Counted from the stretch's first letter, positions 25,313-36,347 are shown. The stretch: 61,435 nt of DNA from Actinomycetota bacterium (GCA_005883215.1 VAYS01000020.1:1-61435), one strand, 5' to 3'. Notes: generated by a model not told the origin, from the letters alone. Numbers and translations are program-made.

Positions 25313-26678
25313 CGCCGGAACCCGTCCAGGTGTACATCCCCTCGTCGAAGGTGGCGCCGCACTTTGGGTTGGCAACCGCGACCACCGAGCGGGGGTTGCC
25401 GGCGACGAACGAGGTCGAGATGTAGTCGCCCACCATCAGTCCCTGCGTGGTGGGCGGCAGCCAGCCGAGACTCATGGGGCCCGCGACTTGGTCGGGCACG
25501 CTCCAGCTGGCACCACTATCGGCGGAGGAGACGAATCCGACGTCGAGCCGACAGGTGGCCAGCGTGCAGTTTCCTTCGGGTAGGTAGTAGTAGGTCAGGG
25601 CCAGGTGCGTACCGGTTCCGCTGGTGGCCGGATCGACCGCCAGCCCGGGGATGAAGTGGTCGGTCGGGGTGGAGAGGCCGTCGATCGGCACCCGCGCCGG
25701 CGTCGACCAGGTCGTTCCGTCGGTGGAAGTGCTGAACACGATGTCGTTGACCGCGCAGCCGGTCCGGAAGCGGCAGTCCTGCCAGGCGACGTACACGGTC
25801 CCGTCAGCGGCGACCTCGGCCGACGGCAGCGGCCCCGTGCGCAGGCCCCCGGCGACCGGGTGGGCGTCGGCGGTCGCCACGGTGGTGGTCGCGCTCCAGC
25901 TGGCGCCGCCGTCGCTGGAGGAGAAGGCGAGGATCGAGGTTTCGAACCCATCGGCGGCGGGCACGATCACCGTCCCGCCGGGTTGCACCACCGGCTGACC
26001 GCCGAGGCCGAATTGGTGGTCGGCGGTCTCCTTGACCGCCCCCCACGTCTGGCCGCCATCCGAGGATGTGCTCACCTTGAGCCGATCGCCATCGGCGTTG
26101 TCGTCCCAGGTGGCATAGCAGTTGCCGTAGTGGGGGCTGGTGGCGGTGTCGTCGCAGGCCACCCAGGGCTTGTCCAAGCCGTCGCCCGTGGCCACGACCG
26201 GCACCGGGTTGCCCCACGTCAGCGCGCCGTCGGTCGAGCGGCTGATCAGGACGCCGCCGGGGCTACCCAGGGGAAGCGTGATGATCAGCCACACGCCGTG
26301 GCGGGCGTCGTAGGCCACGCTGGGATCGCTCACCCGCGCGTAGGACCCGCCGGCGAACCTCGTCGTCCCGGGCAGAAAGCCCGCCGTCCAGGTGGCGCCG
26401 GCGTCGGTGGAAGTGGCCCAGCCCACATTGGAGGCGCCGCCGTCGGTGAACCGGCCGGACTGAAACGCGGCCACGATCGTGTTGCCCGACGCGAACGTGT
26501 CGGGCTCGACCTGGGTGCGGTGCTGGCTGTCGGTGTTGGTGTACGGGTCTTCGCTGACCGCGCTCAGGGTCACCATCGCCCCAGCGGGCCCGGCCCCGCA
26601 GACGGCGAGCGCCAGCCCGAGCAGGGTGCCGAGCATCCAGCGGTGCCGCGCAGGGGAGTGGCTGACGATCCGTGTCAC
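25230..26678 (-). CDS. Secreted Asp-box (BNR/sialidase-fold) protein, probably C-terminally frameshifted
   Basis: About 482 residues from GTG 26678, which gives a signal peptide (MLGTLLGLALAVCGAGPAGA); longer upstream starts have no signal-like logic. Asp-boxes: STDAGATW, STDGALTW, SSDGGQTW, SSDGGASW, STDGTTW, SADSGASW. The domain ends about GMYTWTGSG; the last 30 residues are abnormal (RLPATRRRARPVYRLARA) and the natural continuation lies in the neighbouring frame. It is not a close paralogue of the two BNR copies at 13-20 kb. It is divergent from the FUSC gene with 46 bp between starts. Confidence 0.75.
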   Translation of the reverse strand: MTRIVSHSPARHRWMLGTLLGLALAVCGAGPAGAMVTLSAVSEDPYTNTDSQHRTQVEPDTFASGNTIVAAFQSGRFTDGGASNVGWATSTDAGATWTAGFLPGTTRFAGGSYARVSDPSVAYDARHGVWLIITLPLGSPGGVLISRSTDGALTWGNPVPVVATGDGLDKPWVACDDTATSPHYGNCYATWDDNADGDRLKVSTSSDGGQTWGAVKETADHQFGLGGQPVVQPGGTVIVPAADGFETSILAFSSSDGGASWSATTTVATADAHPVAGGLRTGPLPSAEVAADGTVYVAWQDCRFRTGCAVNDIVFSTSTDGTTWSTPARVPIDGLSTPTDHFIPGLAVDPATSGTGTHLALTYYYLPEGNCTLATCRLDVGFVSSADSGASWSVPDQVAGPMSLGWLPPTTQGLMVGDYISTSFVAGNPRSVVAVANPKCGATFDEGMYTWTGSGGPIAGRDLPRLPATRRRARPVYRLARA

Positions 26679-26724
26679 TGTCCCTGCTGAGGGTAATCGC
26701 CCACGCCGCGCCCCCCGGCCCGCC

Positions 26725-28950
26725 ATGCTTGTGCCCGTGAGCGCTCCCAGCCCAGGCGACCCCCAGCCGGCCCCGAGCTCAGACCGAGCCGACTCGGTCC
26801 GCACCCGCATCCTGGCCCGCGCCCTGCGCGTCGACCGCCAGGGGCTGGCGGTGGCCACCGGCCTGCGCAACGCGGCGTTCATCGGGGCCGTTCTGGCCGC
26901 CGGCGTGGCCACCGGACACGTGAAGGTCGGCCTGGGGCTGGCCGGCGGGGCGATCTTCGCCGGGTTTGCCGACCTGGGCGGCTCCTACGGGGCCCGCCTG
27001 CGGTCGATGGGCCTGGCCACCGCCGCCGCGGCGCTATCGGCCTGGGTGGGGACGGTCACGGGCAGCTCCGATGTGGCGGCCGTGGCGCTCATGGGGGCTT
27101 GGGGGGTGGGCGCCGGCCTGCTGGCGGCGCTGGGCATGGAGGCGTCGTTCATCGGCATCCAGGCGGCGCTCGGCCTGCTCCTGGCCTCTGCCTTCCCGGC
27201 GGGGGCGGAGGAGGCGCTCGTCCGGTCGGCCATGGTTCTGGCCGGCGGCGGCGGCCTGACGCTGATCGCAGTCGGCCTGTGGCCATTTCGTCCCGCCGGA
27301 CCGCAGCGCGACGCGGCCGCAGGCGTGTACCGGCTGCTCGCCGACCACGTCGCCGATCCGCAGCCATCGGGATTCGCGCGCGCCCGCATAGCCGCGGGCC
27401 AGCTGCTGGCCGACACGGTGGGACGCGCCGGACCGCACACCGAATTGGGCGAGGCGCTGCAGGGCGCGCTCGATCAGGTCGACCGGATCTACGGCGAGCT
27501 GGTGGCGCTCGAGCAGCTGCAAGACGAGGCCGACCGACGCCCGCGGCTCGACGCCGCCCTCGACGCCCTGCGGCGCGCGACCGCGGGATGCCTGCGTGCC
27601 TGTGCCGTGCAGCTGGCGGCCGGCAGGACGTCTGGCCCAGACCGGGAAGCCCTGGCCGCGGCGCACGACGCCGCCGAGCGCCTAGGCGCCGGCGCTCATG
27701 CCGAATCGCCGCCGGACGCCCGCCGGCTGGCGATGGCCGAGCACGCGATCGCGCTGTGCGGTCAGCTGCGTGCCGCCGAAGAGCTGAGCCGCGCCCGCGT
27801 GGGCCACGGCCGTCCCCGTGCGGCCGGCGGTTGGGTGGCGCTGCGCCGCTTCGCCACCCTCGGCAGCCGCAGCCCGCTGGCCGTCCTGCGGGCCAACCTC
27901 GACTGGGGATCGCCGGCCATGCGCCACGGGCTGCGCCTGGGCGTCGCGCTGGCGGCAGGCGTGGCGCTGGCGCGGGGGTTCGGGATCCCCCACGGCTACT
28001 GGGTCCCGCTGACGGTGATCTTCGTCCTGCGGCCCGACTACGGAGAGACGTTCAGCCGCGGCGCCCAGCGCTACGCGGGCACCGTACTGGGCGCCGGGGT
28101 GGCCACGCTGCTGGCCGCCGCCATCGTTCCCGGCGGGTATGCCCTGGCCGCCCTGGTCGCTCTGATGGCATGGGGGATGTTCGCCTTCTTCTACGCCAAC
28201 TACGCGTTGTTCACCGCGTCGATCACCGCGATGATCGTGTTTCTGGTCGCGTTCTCCGCGGTCAGCCCCTATGTGGCGGTGCTCAACCGCCTGGAGGCCA
28301 CCGCCATTGGCGCCGCGCTGGCCATGGCCGCCTACGCCCTGTGGCCGACGTGGGAGCGCAAGACCGCGCGGGAGACCGTCGCCCGCCTGCTGGCCGACCA
28401 GCGCGACTACGCCCGCGCGGTGCTCGGGGGGGTGGTGGCCCCGGCGGCGTTCGACGCCCCGGCCATCCGGCGGGCGCGCATGGCGTCGCGCCTGGCGCGC
28501 ACCAACGCCGAGGCCTCGCTCGAGCGCCTGGCCGCCGATCCCGCCTCCCAGCGCAGGGATGCTGGACGGTTCATCGGGCTGCTCGCCTCCACTCGGCGGA
28601 CGGCGGCGGCGCTGCTGGCGCTCGAGGCGTGCCTGCAGGACGGCGCGATGCGCCCCACACCCGAGCTCGAGCCGCTCGCCCGGCAGGTCGACGAAGCGAT
28701 GGCCCGGCTGGTGCACGCGGCGCGCGAGCCGGCGCGCGGGGATCAGGAGATCGCGCTCCCGGCGCTGCGCGCCACCCAACGGCGGCTGGTCGACGCCGTC
28801 GGTCCCGGGGAGGTCGCGCGGGAGACCGACCGACTGGTCGACGCCCTCGACACCCTCGCCCACGTGCTGGGCGCGCGGGCGCGGCCTGTCGCCGCGCCCG
28901 CGGCGGGCGCCTCGGTGGCCCTTCCCCGGCTCAGCTCGTCAGGCCGATGA
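26725..28950 (+). CDS. FUSC-family transporter (aromatic acid exporter-like)
   Basis: About 741 residues from ATG 26725 (GTG 26737 is possible). Two halves, each with a hydrophobic bundle: GLRNAAFIGAVLAAGVATGH onward, and AMRHGLRLGVALAAGVALAR, GIPHGYWVPLTVIFVLRPDY onward; the latter is the FUSC core with the typical RPDYGETFSRG. Long helical cytoplasmic regions follow each. Relatives (YccS, AaeB) export aromatic acids or help in envelope stress; the substrate here is not known. It overlaps the tail of the converging DUF4337 gene by 20 bases. Confidence 0.85.
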   Translation: MLVPVSAPSPGDPQPAPSSDRADSVRTRILARALRVDRQGLAVATGLRNAAFIGAVLAAGVATGHVKVGLGLAGGAIFAGFADLGGSYGARLRSMGLATAAAALSAWVGTVTGSSDVAAVALMGAWGVGAGLLAALGMEASFIGIQAALGLLLASAFPAGAEEALVRSAMVLAGGGGLTLIAVGLWPFRPAGPQRDAAAGVYRLLADHVADPQPSGFARARIAAGQLLADTVGRAGPHTELGEALQGALDQVDRIYGELVALEQLQDEADRRPRLDAALDALRRATAGCLRACAVQLAAGRTSGPDREALAAAHDAAERLGAGAHAESPPDARRLAMAEHAIALCGQLRAAEELSRARVGHGRPRAAGGWVALRRFATLGSRSPLAVLRANLDWGSPAMRHGLRLGVALAAGVALARGFGIPHGYWVPLTVIFVLRPDYGETFSRGAQRYAGTVLGAGVATLLAAAIVPGGYALAALVALMAWGMFAFFYANYALFTASITAMIVFLVAFSAVSPYVAVLNRLEATAIGAALAMAAYALWPTWERKTARETVARLLADQRDYARAVLGGVVAPAAFDAPAIRRARMASRLARTNAEASLERLAADPASQRRDAGRFIGLLASTRRTAAALLALEACLQDGAMRPTPELEPLARQVDEAMARLVHAAREPARGDQEIALPALRATQRRLVDAVGPGEVARETDRLVDALDTLAHVLGARARPVAAPAAGASVALPRLSSSGR

Positions 28951-29491
28951 TGAGGATCACCACGCCGACGGTGCCCATCGCCCCGCCGCCCCACAGCAGC
29001 CAGCGCCGCCGGGCGATGATCGACACCGAGGCCAGCACGATCCCGATCTGAAGTCCCACCTCGGCCAGCTCATAGCGCAGGTGCTGGTCGTTGGAGTGGC
29101 TGACGTTCTTGCGCTCCTTGTTGCGCTCCTTGGCGGCCTCCTCGGAGAGCGGGTCGATCTGGGTCTTGGTCTGGTTCTCCAGGTCGGTGCCGATCTTGTC
29201 CAGGGCCTTGGCCGAGGGGCCCCCCTGGGCGGCCAGGCTCTCGATCACCGCTGCGTTGAGGTGGGCGACCTCCGACTGGGTGTCGGCCGACTGGATCCGG
29301 GAGCTGGCGTCGGCGACCTTGGTCTGGCCCTGGATCGCCTCCTTGATCGCCTCGTTGGCCAGGAAGGTGGCGACGGCCAGGAACGCGGCCAGGATCGCTA
29401 CCGCCAGAGCCGCCTGGCTGGCGAAAGGCACCCCGTCGTGGTCGTGCCCCGCCGACTTCTCGAACCGCTCGAACGCCTCGTGGGCCTCCAT
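28931..29491 (-). CDS. DUF4337 membrane protein
   Basis: 186 residues from ATG 29491, chosen because AAAGGAG lies 4 bases upstream; the longer open frame has a Pro/Gly/Arg-rich extension unlike the family. Layout matches DUF4337: acidic/His N-terminus (MEAHEAFERFEKSAGHDHDG), membrane segment 1 (AALAVAILAAFLAVATFLAN), a long helical outer region, then two membrane segments at the end (GLQIGIVLASVSIIARRRWL, GTVGVVILIIGLTS). Function of the family is unknown. Confidence 0.8.
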   Translation of the reverse strand: MEAHEAFERFEKSAGHDHDGVPFASQAALAVAILAAFLAVATFLANEAIKEAIQGQTKVADASSRIQSADTQSEVAHLNAAVIESLAAQGGPSAKALDKIGTDLENQTKTQIDPLSEEAAKERNKERKNVSHSNDQHLRYELAEVGLQIGIVLASVSIIARRRWLLWGGGAMGTVGVVILIIGLTS

Positions 29492-29729
29492 CCGGCTCCT
29501 TTCTGCCGAATCGACGTGTCGGGCCGCGGACCCTAGCGCCGGAGGCCCTAAGCGCGCCAGCCCGACACCGCGCCGGCCCGGGCCGAGCCGCCGGGCTCCA
29601 AGGCCAACGACGCCGGGCACGGGCGGCATCGCGGCGGCCTCGGCGTGGCCGCCGAGGCGACCCGGACCGTCCGGCGGGCGGTCTGAGCGGCGCCCCGGCG
29701 CGCCCGGCCCTAGACCGGCGGCCGGCGGC

Positions 29730-30956
29730 TCAGCCCGCGGGCGCCGGCTCGGCCGGCGCGAAGGTGATCGGCAGCGTGTCCAGGCCGTAGATGCCGTGGA
29801 CGGTGTCGAAGCTCGCCTCCCCGTCTAGGCGCAGGTCGGCCATGCGCGACGCCAGGAAGCCCAGAGCCTCCTGCAGCTCGGCGCGCGCCAGGTTCGCTCC
29901 CAGGCAGTAGTGGATCCCCGCCCCGAAGGTCAGCGTGCGCGCGCCGCCGCGCTGGGCGGCGACGTCGAAGCGGTCACAGTCCGGCGTGCCGTCGCGGTTG
30001 CCGGTGAACGTGCAGGCCAGGATCACCGTGTCGACCGGAAAGGTGATCCCGCGGTACTCGACCTCCTCGACCAGGATGCGAGAGGTAAACGGCGTGATCG
30101 GCTCGTAGCGGATGATCTCCTCGACCGCCGGCTCGATGAGCTCCGGACGCCGGCGCAGGGCGTCCCACTGCTCGGGGTGCTCGGCGAACAGCCGGATGCC
30201 CTGGGCGAGCTGGGCCTGGGTGGTGTCCACGCCGCCGATCAGGACGTTGAGCACGAGGTTGACGCACTCGATGTCCGACAGCCGGTCGCCGCCCTCCTCG
30301 GCGGCGATCAGCTTGGACACCAGGTCATCGCCAGGGTCGGCCCGGCGCGCGGCGAGCAACCCATCGACGTAGACGTAGAACTCCTCGACGGCGCGCTCGA
30401 TCCGCTCGCGCTCGTCGAACAGATTCGACGCGAACTGGCGCTGGATGACGTTTGACCACTTGTGCAGGCGGTCGGCGTCGCCCAGCGGCGCCCCCATCAC
30501 GGTGGCGATCATCATCGAGGGGTAGGGCTTGGCAATGGCGGCGACGAAGTCGCAGCGGCCGTCAGCGGCCACCGCGGCGAACAGCTCGGCGATGTACTGG
30601 CGCATCGCCGGTCGGTAGCGCTCGACCGCGCGGGCGGTCAGAGCGGGGTTGACCAGGGAGCGCAGGCGGCGGTGGTCCTCGCCGTCGATGCACAGGATGT
30701 TTCGGCGCAGCTGCTCATACAGCGCCCCCTCGTGGATGTCGAACAGCTCGGCGATCTTGGTCCCGGGGAAGATGGCCGACTTGGTGCGCAGGAAGAACTC
30801 GGCCGCCTCGTGGTCGAGCACCACGATGCCCAGGGGCGTGCGCGCGAGCCAGCCGGCGTCGCGCAGCGCGAGCATCTGCTCGTGAAAGCGGACCCCGCGC
30901 AGCTCGGGGTCGAAGTAGTCGAAGGAGGGGAGGTCGAGCTCCTCCAGGGGCGGCAT
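29730..30956 (-). CDS. Cytochrome P450
   Basis: 408 residues, the usual size of a soluble bacterial P450. I-helix LIGGVDTTQ (oxygen activation), EEIIR of the ExxR pair, and heme loop FGAGIHYCLGANLAR with the thiolate ligand C351. ATG 30956 follows TAGCGT by 8 bases, so the message is probably leaderless. It sits 28 bp after the DsbA-like gene on the same strand but has its own promoter-like box. No ferredoxin or reductase is nearby. Substrate unknown. Confidence 0.92.
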   Translation of the reverse strand: MPPLEELDLPSFDYFDPELRGVRFHEQMLALRDAGWLARTPLGIVVLDHEAAEFFLRTKSAIFPGTKIAELFDIHEGALYEQLRRNILCIDGEDHRRLRSLVNPALTARAVERYRPAMRQYIAELFAAVAADGRCDFVAAIAKPYPSMMIATVMGAPLGDADRLHKWSNVIQRQFASNLFDERERIERAVEEFYVYVDGLLAARRADPGDDLVSKLIAAEEGGDRLSDIECVNLVLNVLIGGVDTTQAQLAQGIRLFAEHPEQWDALRRRPELIEPAVEEIIRYEPITPFTSRILVEEVEYRGITFPVDTVILACTFTGNRDGTPDCDRFDVAAQRGGARTLTFGAGIHYCLGANLARAELQEALGFLASRMADLRLDGEASFDTVHGIYGLDTLPITFAPAEPAPAG

Positions 30957-30984
30957 GGCGCCAGACGCTACCCGAGCCGGACGC

Positions 30985-31860
30985 TCACGTCGCCCGCCAC
31001 AGAGCGTCATCGCCCACGGGGACGCGCTGCGCGACGCCCTCGGCGACGAGCTCGATGAGCTGGCCCTCGGCCTCGGCGCGGTAGGGCTCCAGGTTGTTGG
31101 GGGTCATCACCGCGGCCACCTCCTGGGTGGTCAGACCGGCGGGGAAGCGCTCGAGCACGGCCCGCGCCTGGGGGGGCGGGGGAGTGCGCGCCAACGTGGG
31201 ATCGAGGTTGGCGATCAGCACGTCGTAGGCCTCCAGAGGCTGAAACCCGCCCGCCTCCAGTCGCTGGCCCGGGGCCTGGAAGACCAGTGACGGGGCGGTA
31301 TAGCGCACGGCCCCGTCGGTGGCCGCGGCGCGATCCTGGGCCTCGGTGGGCGAGCCGGCCGCGCTTCGCGCCTCGGCGCGGTCGCGCTCGTAGGCCTCGC
31401 GCACCTGCGGAGCGTCGATCATCTCGATCGCGCGGGCGGCGTCGAGGCCGGGCACGGTCTCCAGCGCGCCGCGCAGGTCCCCGGGGCGGTCGAGCAGCCC
31501 GGCGCTGGTGAACTGCATCAGCTGTAGCGCCCGGTAGGCGGCTTCCTCGCTGCCGGGGGCGAGCAGCCGGGCGGCGACGATCGCTCGGCAGGCGGGCGAG
31601 GTGGCCGCCACGGCGGCCTTGGGCTGGACGCGCAGCGGCATCCCGAAGCGGCGAAAGGAGCGGTAACCCTGGGCCACCCGCGCGGGCGTGTAGCCGCGGC
31701 GCTCGTACTGGGAGGCGTCCTCGGTGAGCCCGATCATCACCAAGCGCCAACTCAGCCCGTCGCCGTAGCGCCAGCGCAGCACGGTATGGGCGGGGCTCGC
31801 CGAGTACGCCCAGGGACAGCCGGGGTCGGTGAAGTGGGTTACCTCGATCGGCGGGCTCAC
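30985..31860 (-). CDS. DsbA-family thioredoxin-fold protein
   Basis: 291 residues from GTG 31860, inside the stop of the deacetylase gene. It begins IEVTHFTDPGCPWAYSASPA: the DPxCPW motif is the active site of DsbA-like/FrnE and 2-hydroxychromene-2-carboxylate isomerase relatives, with one Cys in place of CxxC (position 4 of the motif is A). A helical insert follows, then a second thioredoxin part around AVRYTAPSLVFQAPGQRLEA. The C-terminal 80 residues look like a small winged-helix-like appendix (AVMTPNNLEPYRAEAEGQLI). No signal peptide, so cytoplasmic. A glutathione-S-transferase-like or isomerase role is possible. Confidence 0.75.
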   Translation of the reverse strand: MSPPIEVTHFTDPGCPWAYSASPAHTVLRWRYGDGLSWRLVMIGLTEDASQYERRGYTPARVAQGYRSFRRFGMPLRVQPKAAVAATSPACRAIVAARLLAPGSEEAAYRALQLMQFTSAGLLDRPGDLRGALETVPGLDAARAIEMIDAPQVREAYERDRAEARSAAGSPTEAQDRAAATDGAVRYTAPSLVFQAPGQRLEAGGFQPLEAYDVLIANLDPTLARTPPPPQARAVLERFPAGLTTQEVAAVMTPNNLEPYRAEAEGQLIELVAEGVAQRVPVGDDALWRAT

Positions 31861-32825
31861 GGGGCGCGCGCGGGGCGGGCCCGGTCGCCCAGCAGCTCGT
31901 CGAGGGTGACCAGGCGATAGCCCTTGCTCTGGACCTTGTGCACGATCTGGGGCAGCGCCCGGGCGGTGGCGGGATAGTTGCCGTGCATGAGCATGATCGT
32001 GCCCGGGTGCGACCAGTAGCCGGCGGCCTGGATCACGTAGGTGGTGTCGTGGGGCGAGGAGTCGGCCAGGGTTCCCGACCACAGCACGACGTCGCGGTAG
32101 CCGAGCCGGCCGGCGACCTGCACGGTGGTCGAGTTAAAGGCGCCGTAGGGAGGGCGAAAGTACGGGCGCGAGGTCACGCCGAAGGTGCGCTCTATCCAGC
32201 GCTCGTTGCGGTCTAGGTCGGCGGCCAGGGCGTCCGGGCTCTCGGTGACGGCGTCGCGGTGGGTGTAGGTGTGGTTGCACAGGGTCAGCTGCCCGGCGCG
32301 CAGCAGGCGCCGGATGGCGGCGGCCTGGGGATTCCAGGAGGCGGTGTAGACGCCGTTGGGGCAAAAGGTGGCGTGGGCGCCGGTGCTGCTGAGGACGCTG
32401 ACTATCCGCGCCACGCACGCCGCGCAGGTCCCGTCGTCGAAGGTGAGCGCGATCTCCCGCCGCGCCGGCCCGCGCGAGACCACCCGCGCTTGGACGGGAC
32501 GCGCCGGCGAGATCGCCGCCCCGGGCGCCGGCCCGCCCCCGGCGGACGCCGGCGGCCGATCGTGGCCGGCCCCGTTGCCCGAGGCGCCGGGGCTCCCCGC
32601 GCCACCGGCTCGGGCGCCGGCTCCGGTCGCCGGCCCGCCGCCGGACCCTCCGCCTCCGCGCAGCGCGAACACCAAAGCCAGGGCGGCGGCCGCCACCACC
32701 AGCAGCGCCGCCCCGGCTCGCCGGCGGCGCACCGCGCGCCGCTGAAGGACGGCGCGGCGCCGCTGGCGCAGCGCGTCGCCGGCGCCGGTGGGGGCGCCCC
32801 TCCCGCGCTGGGAGCCGCTGTCCAT
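31857..32825 (-). CDS. Polysaccharide deacetylase (CE4/NodB domain), membrane-anchored
   Basis: 322 residues. A basic N-terminus and one membrane segment (AGAALLVVAAAALALVFALR) are followed by a Gly/Ala/Pro linker of about 60 residues. The NodB domain follows: motif 1 TFDDG, motif 2 HTYTH (metal ligands), motif 3 RPPYG, and the late LMHGN. Enzymes of this family remove acetyl groups from peptidoglycan or surface glycans outside the membrane. AAGGA lies 4-5 bases before the ATG. Divergent from thrS across 71 bp. Confidence 0.88.
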   Translation of the reverse strand: MDSGSQRGRGAPTGAGDALRQRRRAVLQRRAVRRRRAGAALLVVAAAALALVFALRGGGGSGGGPATGAGARAGGAGSPGASGNGAGHDRPPASAGGGPAPGAAISPARPVQARVVSRGPARREIALTFDDGTCAACVARIVSVLSSTGAHATFCPNGVYTASWNPQAAAIRRLLRAGQLTLCNHTYTHRDAVTESPDALAADLDRNERWIERTFGVTSRPYFRPPYGAFNSTTVQVAGRLGYRDVVLWSGTLADSSPHDTTYVIQAAGYWSHPGTIMLMHGNYPATARALPQIVHKVQSKGYRLVTLDELLGDRARPARAP

Positions 32826-32882
32826 CGGTTCCTTATAGCGGGCGGCGCCGACCCGTCACCCACCCGCGCCGGGCCGCCCGTC

Positions 32883-32888
32883 TAGCAT
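32883..32888 (+). promoter_or_regulatory. Candidate -10 box of thrS (leaderless)
   Basis: TAGCAT ends 8 bases before the thrS ATG, the spacing expected if transcription starts at the A of ATG. No ribosome site is seen upstream. No clear T-box or leader fits into the 71-bp spacer. Confidence 0.45.
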
Positions 32889-32896
32889 CGCCCTCC

Positions 32897-34822
32897 ATGG
32901 CCATCACCGTCACGCTCCCCGACGAGACCGCGCTCGAGCTGGCCGACGGCGCCACCGGCGCCGACGCGGCCGCCGCGATCGGTCCCGGGCTGGCGCGCGC
33001 CGCCCTGGCGATCGAGGTCGACGGCGAGGTACGCGACCTGGCCCGCGAGCTGCCCGACGGGGCCCGGATCTCGATCCTCACCCCGCGCGATCCCCGCAGC
33101 CTCGAGCTCGTGCGTCACGACGCCGCCCACGTGCTGGCCACCGCGGTGCTGGACCTCTACCCCGGGGTCAAGATCTCGATCGGTCCTCCGATCGAGAACG
33201 GCTTCTACTACGACTTCGAGTTCCCGAACGGGACCGCGGTATCCGACGCCGACCTGCCCGCGATCGAGGAGCGAATGCGCGAGCACATCCGCGCCGGCGA
33301 GCCGTTCGTGCGCGAGGAGGTCCCGGCCGCGCACGCCCGCCAGCGCTTCGAAGCCGAGAACCAGCCCTACAAGGTCGAGCTGATCGACGATCTCGTGCGC
33401 GCCGGCGCCACGGAGACCGTCTCCCTCTACACCAACGGCCCGTTCACGGATCTATGCCGCGGCCCGCATGCGCCCACCACCGGCACGGTGAAGGCACACA
33501 AGCTGCAGTCGGTGGCGGGCGCCTACTGGCGCGGCGACTCCACCCGGACCATGCTCACCCGCATCTATGGCACGGCGTTCTTCTCCCAGCAGGAGCTCGA
33601 GCGCCACCTGGAGCGCCTCGAGCAGGCGCGCGCGAGAGACCACCGGCGCCTGGGTCCCCAGCTCGGCCTGTTCTACTTCTCCGAGCTGTCCCCGGGCGCG
33701 GCCTTCTGGCTGCCGGCGGGAACCACGCTGTGGAACGCCCTGCGCGACCTCTCGAGAGAGATGTGCGACGCCCGCGGCTATGAGGAGGTCAAGACGCCCC
33801 TGATCTTCGACGCCCAGCTGTGGCGCGAGTCGGGTCACTGGGACAAATACCGGGAGAACATGTTCGTCACCGAGGTCGAGGAGCGACCGATGGCGGTCAA
33901 GCCGATGAACTGCCCGGGCCACTGCCAGGTCTTCAAGCACACCCGGCGCTCCTACCGCGAGCTGCCGCTGCGCTACGCCGAGCCGGGCCTGCTGCACCGC
34001 AACGAGGCCTCGGGGGTGCTGCACGGGCTGCTGCGCGTGCGCCACTTCGCCCAGGACGACGCCCACATCTTCTGCACCGAGGACCAGGTGCAGGACGAGG
34101 TCGTGGGCTGCCTGCGCTTTGCCTTTGACGTATACGAGATCTTCGGCTTCCAGTGGCGGCTCGAGCTCTCGACGCGGCCCGACGAGCGCATCGGCGATGA
34201 CGTGCTGTGGGACCGCGCCGAGGAGAAGCTGCGGCGCGCGCTCGAGAGCCAGGGTTTGGACCATGAGGTCAGGGAAGGCGAGGGCGCCTTCTACGGACCC
34301 AAGATCGACTTTCACATGACCGACTCGCTCGGGCGCTCCTGGCAGCTGGGCACCGTCCAGCTCGATTACGGCATGCCCGAGCGCTTTGACCTGCACTACA
34401 CCGGGCCCGACAACGAGGAGCACCGCCCGGTGATGATCCACCGGGCGCTGTTCGGCTCGTTCGAGCGCTTCATCGGGATCCTGCTCGAGCACTTGGGAGG
34501 CGATCTTCCGGTGTGGCTGGCGCCCGTGCAGGCGGTGGTCCTGCCGATCGCCGACCGCCACAACGAGCGCGCCGCGGAGGTGGTGCGCGAGCTGGCCGGG
34601 GCCGGCGCACGCGTGCAGCTCGATGACCGCTCGGAATCGATCGGACGCAAGATCCGCGAGGCCGAGCTGCGCAAGATCCCCTACATGCTCGTGCTCGGGG
34701 ACCGTGAGGCCGAGCGCGGAACGGTCTCCCTGCGCGAGCACCGCGCCGGCGACGAGGGCGAGCTCGCGGTGGCCGAGCTGGCGCAGCGCATCGCCCGCGA
34801 GACGCACGAGCGCTCGCACTAG
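32897..34822 (+). CDS. thrS: Threonyl-tRNA synthetase
   Basis: 641 residues, full length for the bacterial enzyme. TGS domain (ITVTLPDETALELADGATGA), editing domain with HDAAHVLATAV (HxxxH), the catalytic class II core (KPMNCPGHCQVFKHTRRSYR with the zinc Cys, FAQDDAHIFC) and the anticodon-binding C-terminus. It charges tRNA-Thr in the cytoplasm. The start follows a TAGCAT box by 8 bases, suggesting a leaderless message. A GGCCGCC-AGA-GGCGGCC hairpin follows the stop. Confidence 0.97.
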   Translation: MAITVTLPDETALELADGATGADAAAAIGPGLARAALAIEVDGEVRDLARELPDGARISILTPRDPRSLELVRHDAAHVLATAVLDLYPGVKISIGPPIENGFYYDFEFPNGTAVSDADLPAIEERMREHIRAGEPFVREEVPAAHARQRFEAENQPYKVELIDDLVRAGATETVSLYTNGPFTDLCRGPHAPTTGTVKAHKLQSVAGAYWRGDSTRTMLTRIYGTAFFSQQELERHLERLEQARARDHRRLGPQLGLFYFSELSPGAAFWLPAGTTLWNALRDLSREMCDARGYEEVKTPLIFDAQLWRESGHWDKYRENMFVTEVEERPMAVKPMNCPGHCQVFKHTRRSYRELPLRYAEPGLLHRNEASGVLHGLLRVRHFAQDDAHIFCTEDQVQDEVVGCLRFAFDVYEIFGFQWRLELSTRPDERIGDDVLWDRAEEKLRRALESQGLDHEVREGEGAFYGPKIDFHMTDSLGRSWQLGTVQLDYGMPERFDLHYTGPDNEEHRPVMIHRALFGSFERFIGILLEHLGGDLPVWLAPVQAVVLPIADRHNERAAEVVRELAGAGARVQLDDRSESIGRKIREAELRKIPYMLVLGDREAERGTVSLREHRAGDEGELAVAELAQRIARETHERSH

Positions 34823-34827
34823 AGATA

Positions 34828-34844
34828 GGCCGCCAGAGGCGGCC
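34828..34844 (+). terminator. Hairpin after thrS
   Basis: GGCCGCC-AGA-GGCGGCC is a perfect 7-bp stem 5 bases after the thrS stop. No T-run follows, so termination would be weak or need help. Confidence 0.45.
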
Positions 34845-34947
34845 AGGTTGGCCGGCGCCTGGGGCCGATCGGCGCGAGCGGTCCCCGTCGCCCTAGACGG
34901 ATGTCCGATCGCCAGAACTCGGTAGGCGGTCGATCATCTACTTACCA

Positions 34948-36347
<1,400 letters not shown>

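Noticed and set aside
32826..32896. T-box or other tRNA-sensing leader for thrS
   Set aside because: Only 71 bp separate the divergent starts and no T-box core sequence is present; the -10-like box is 8 bases from the ATG.
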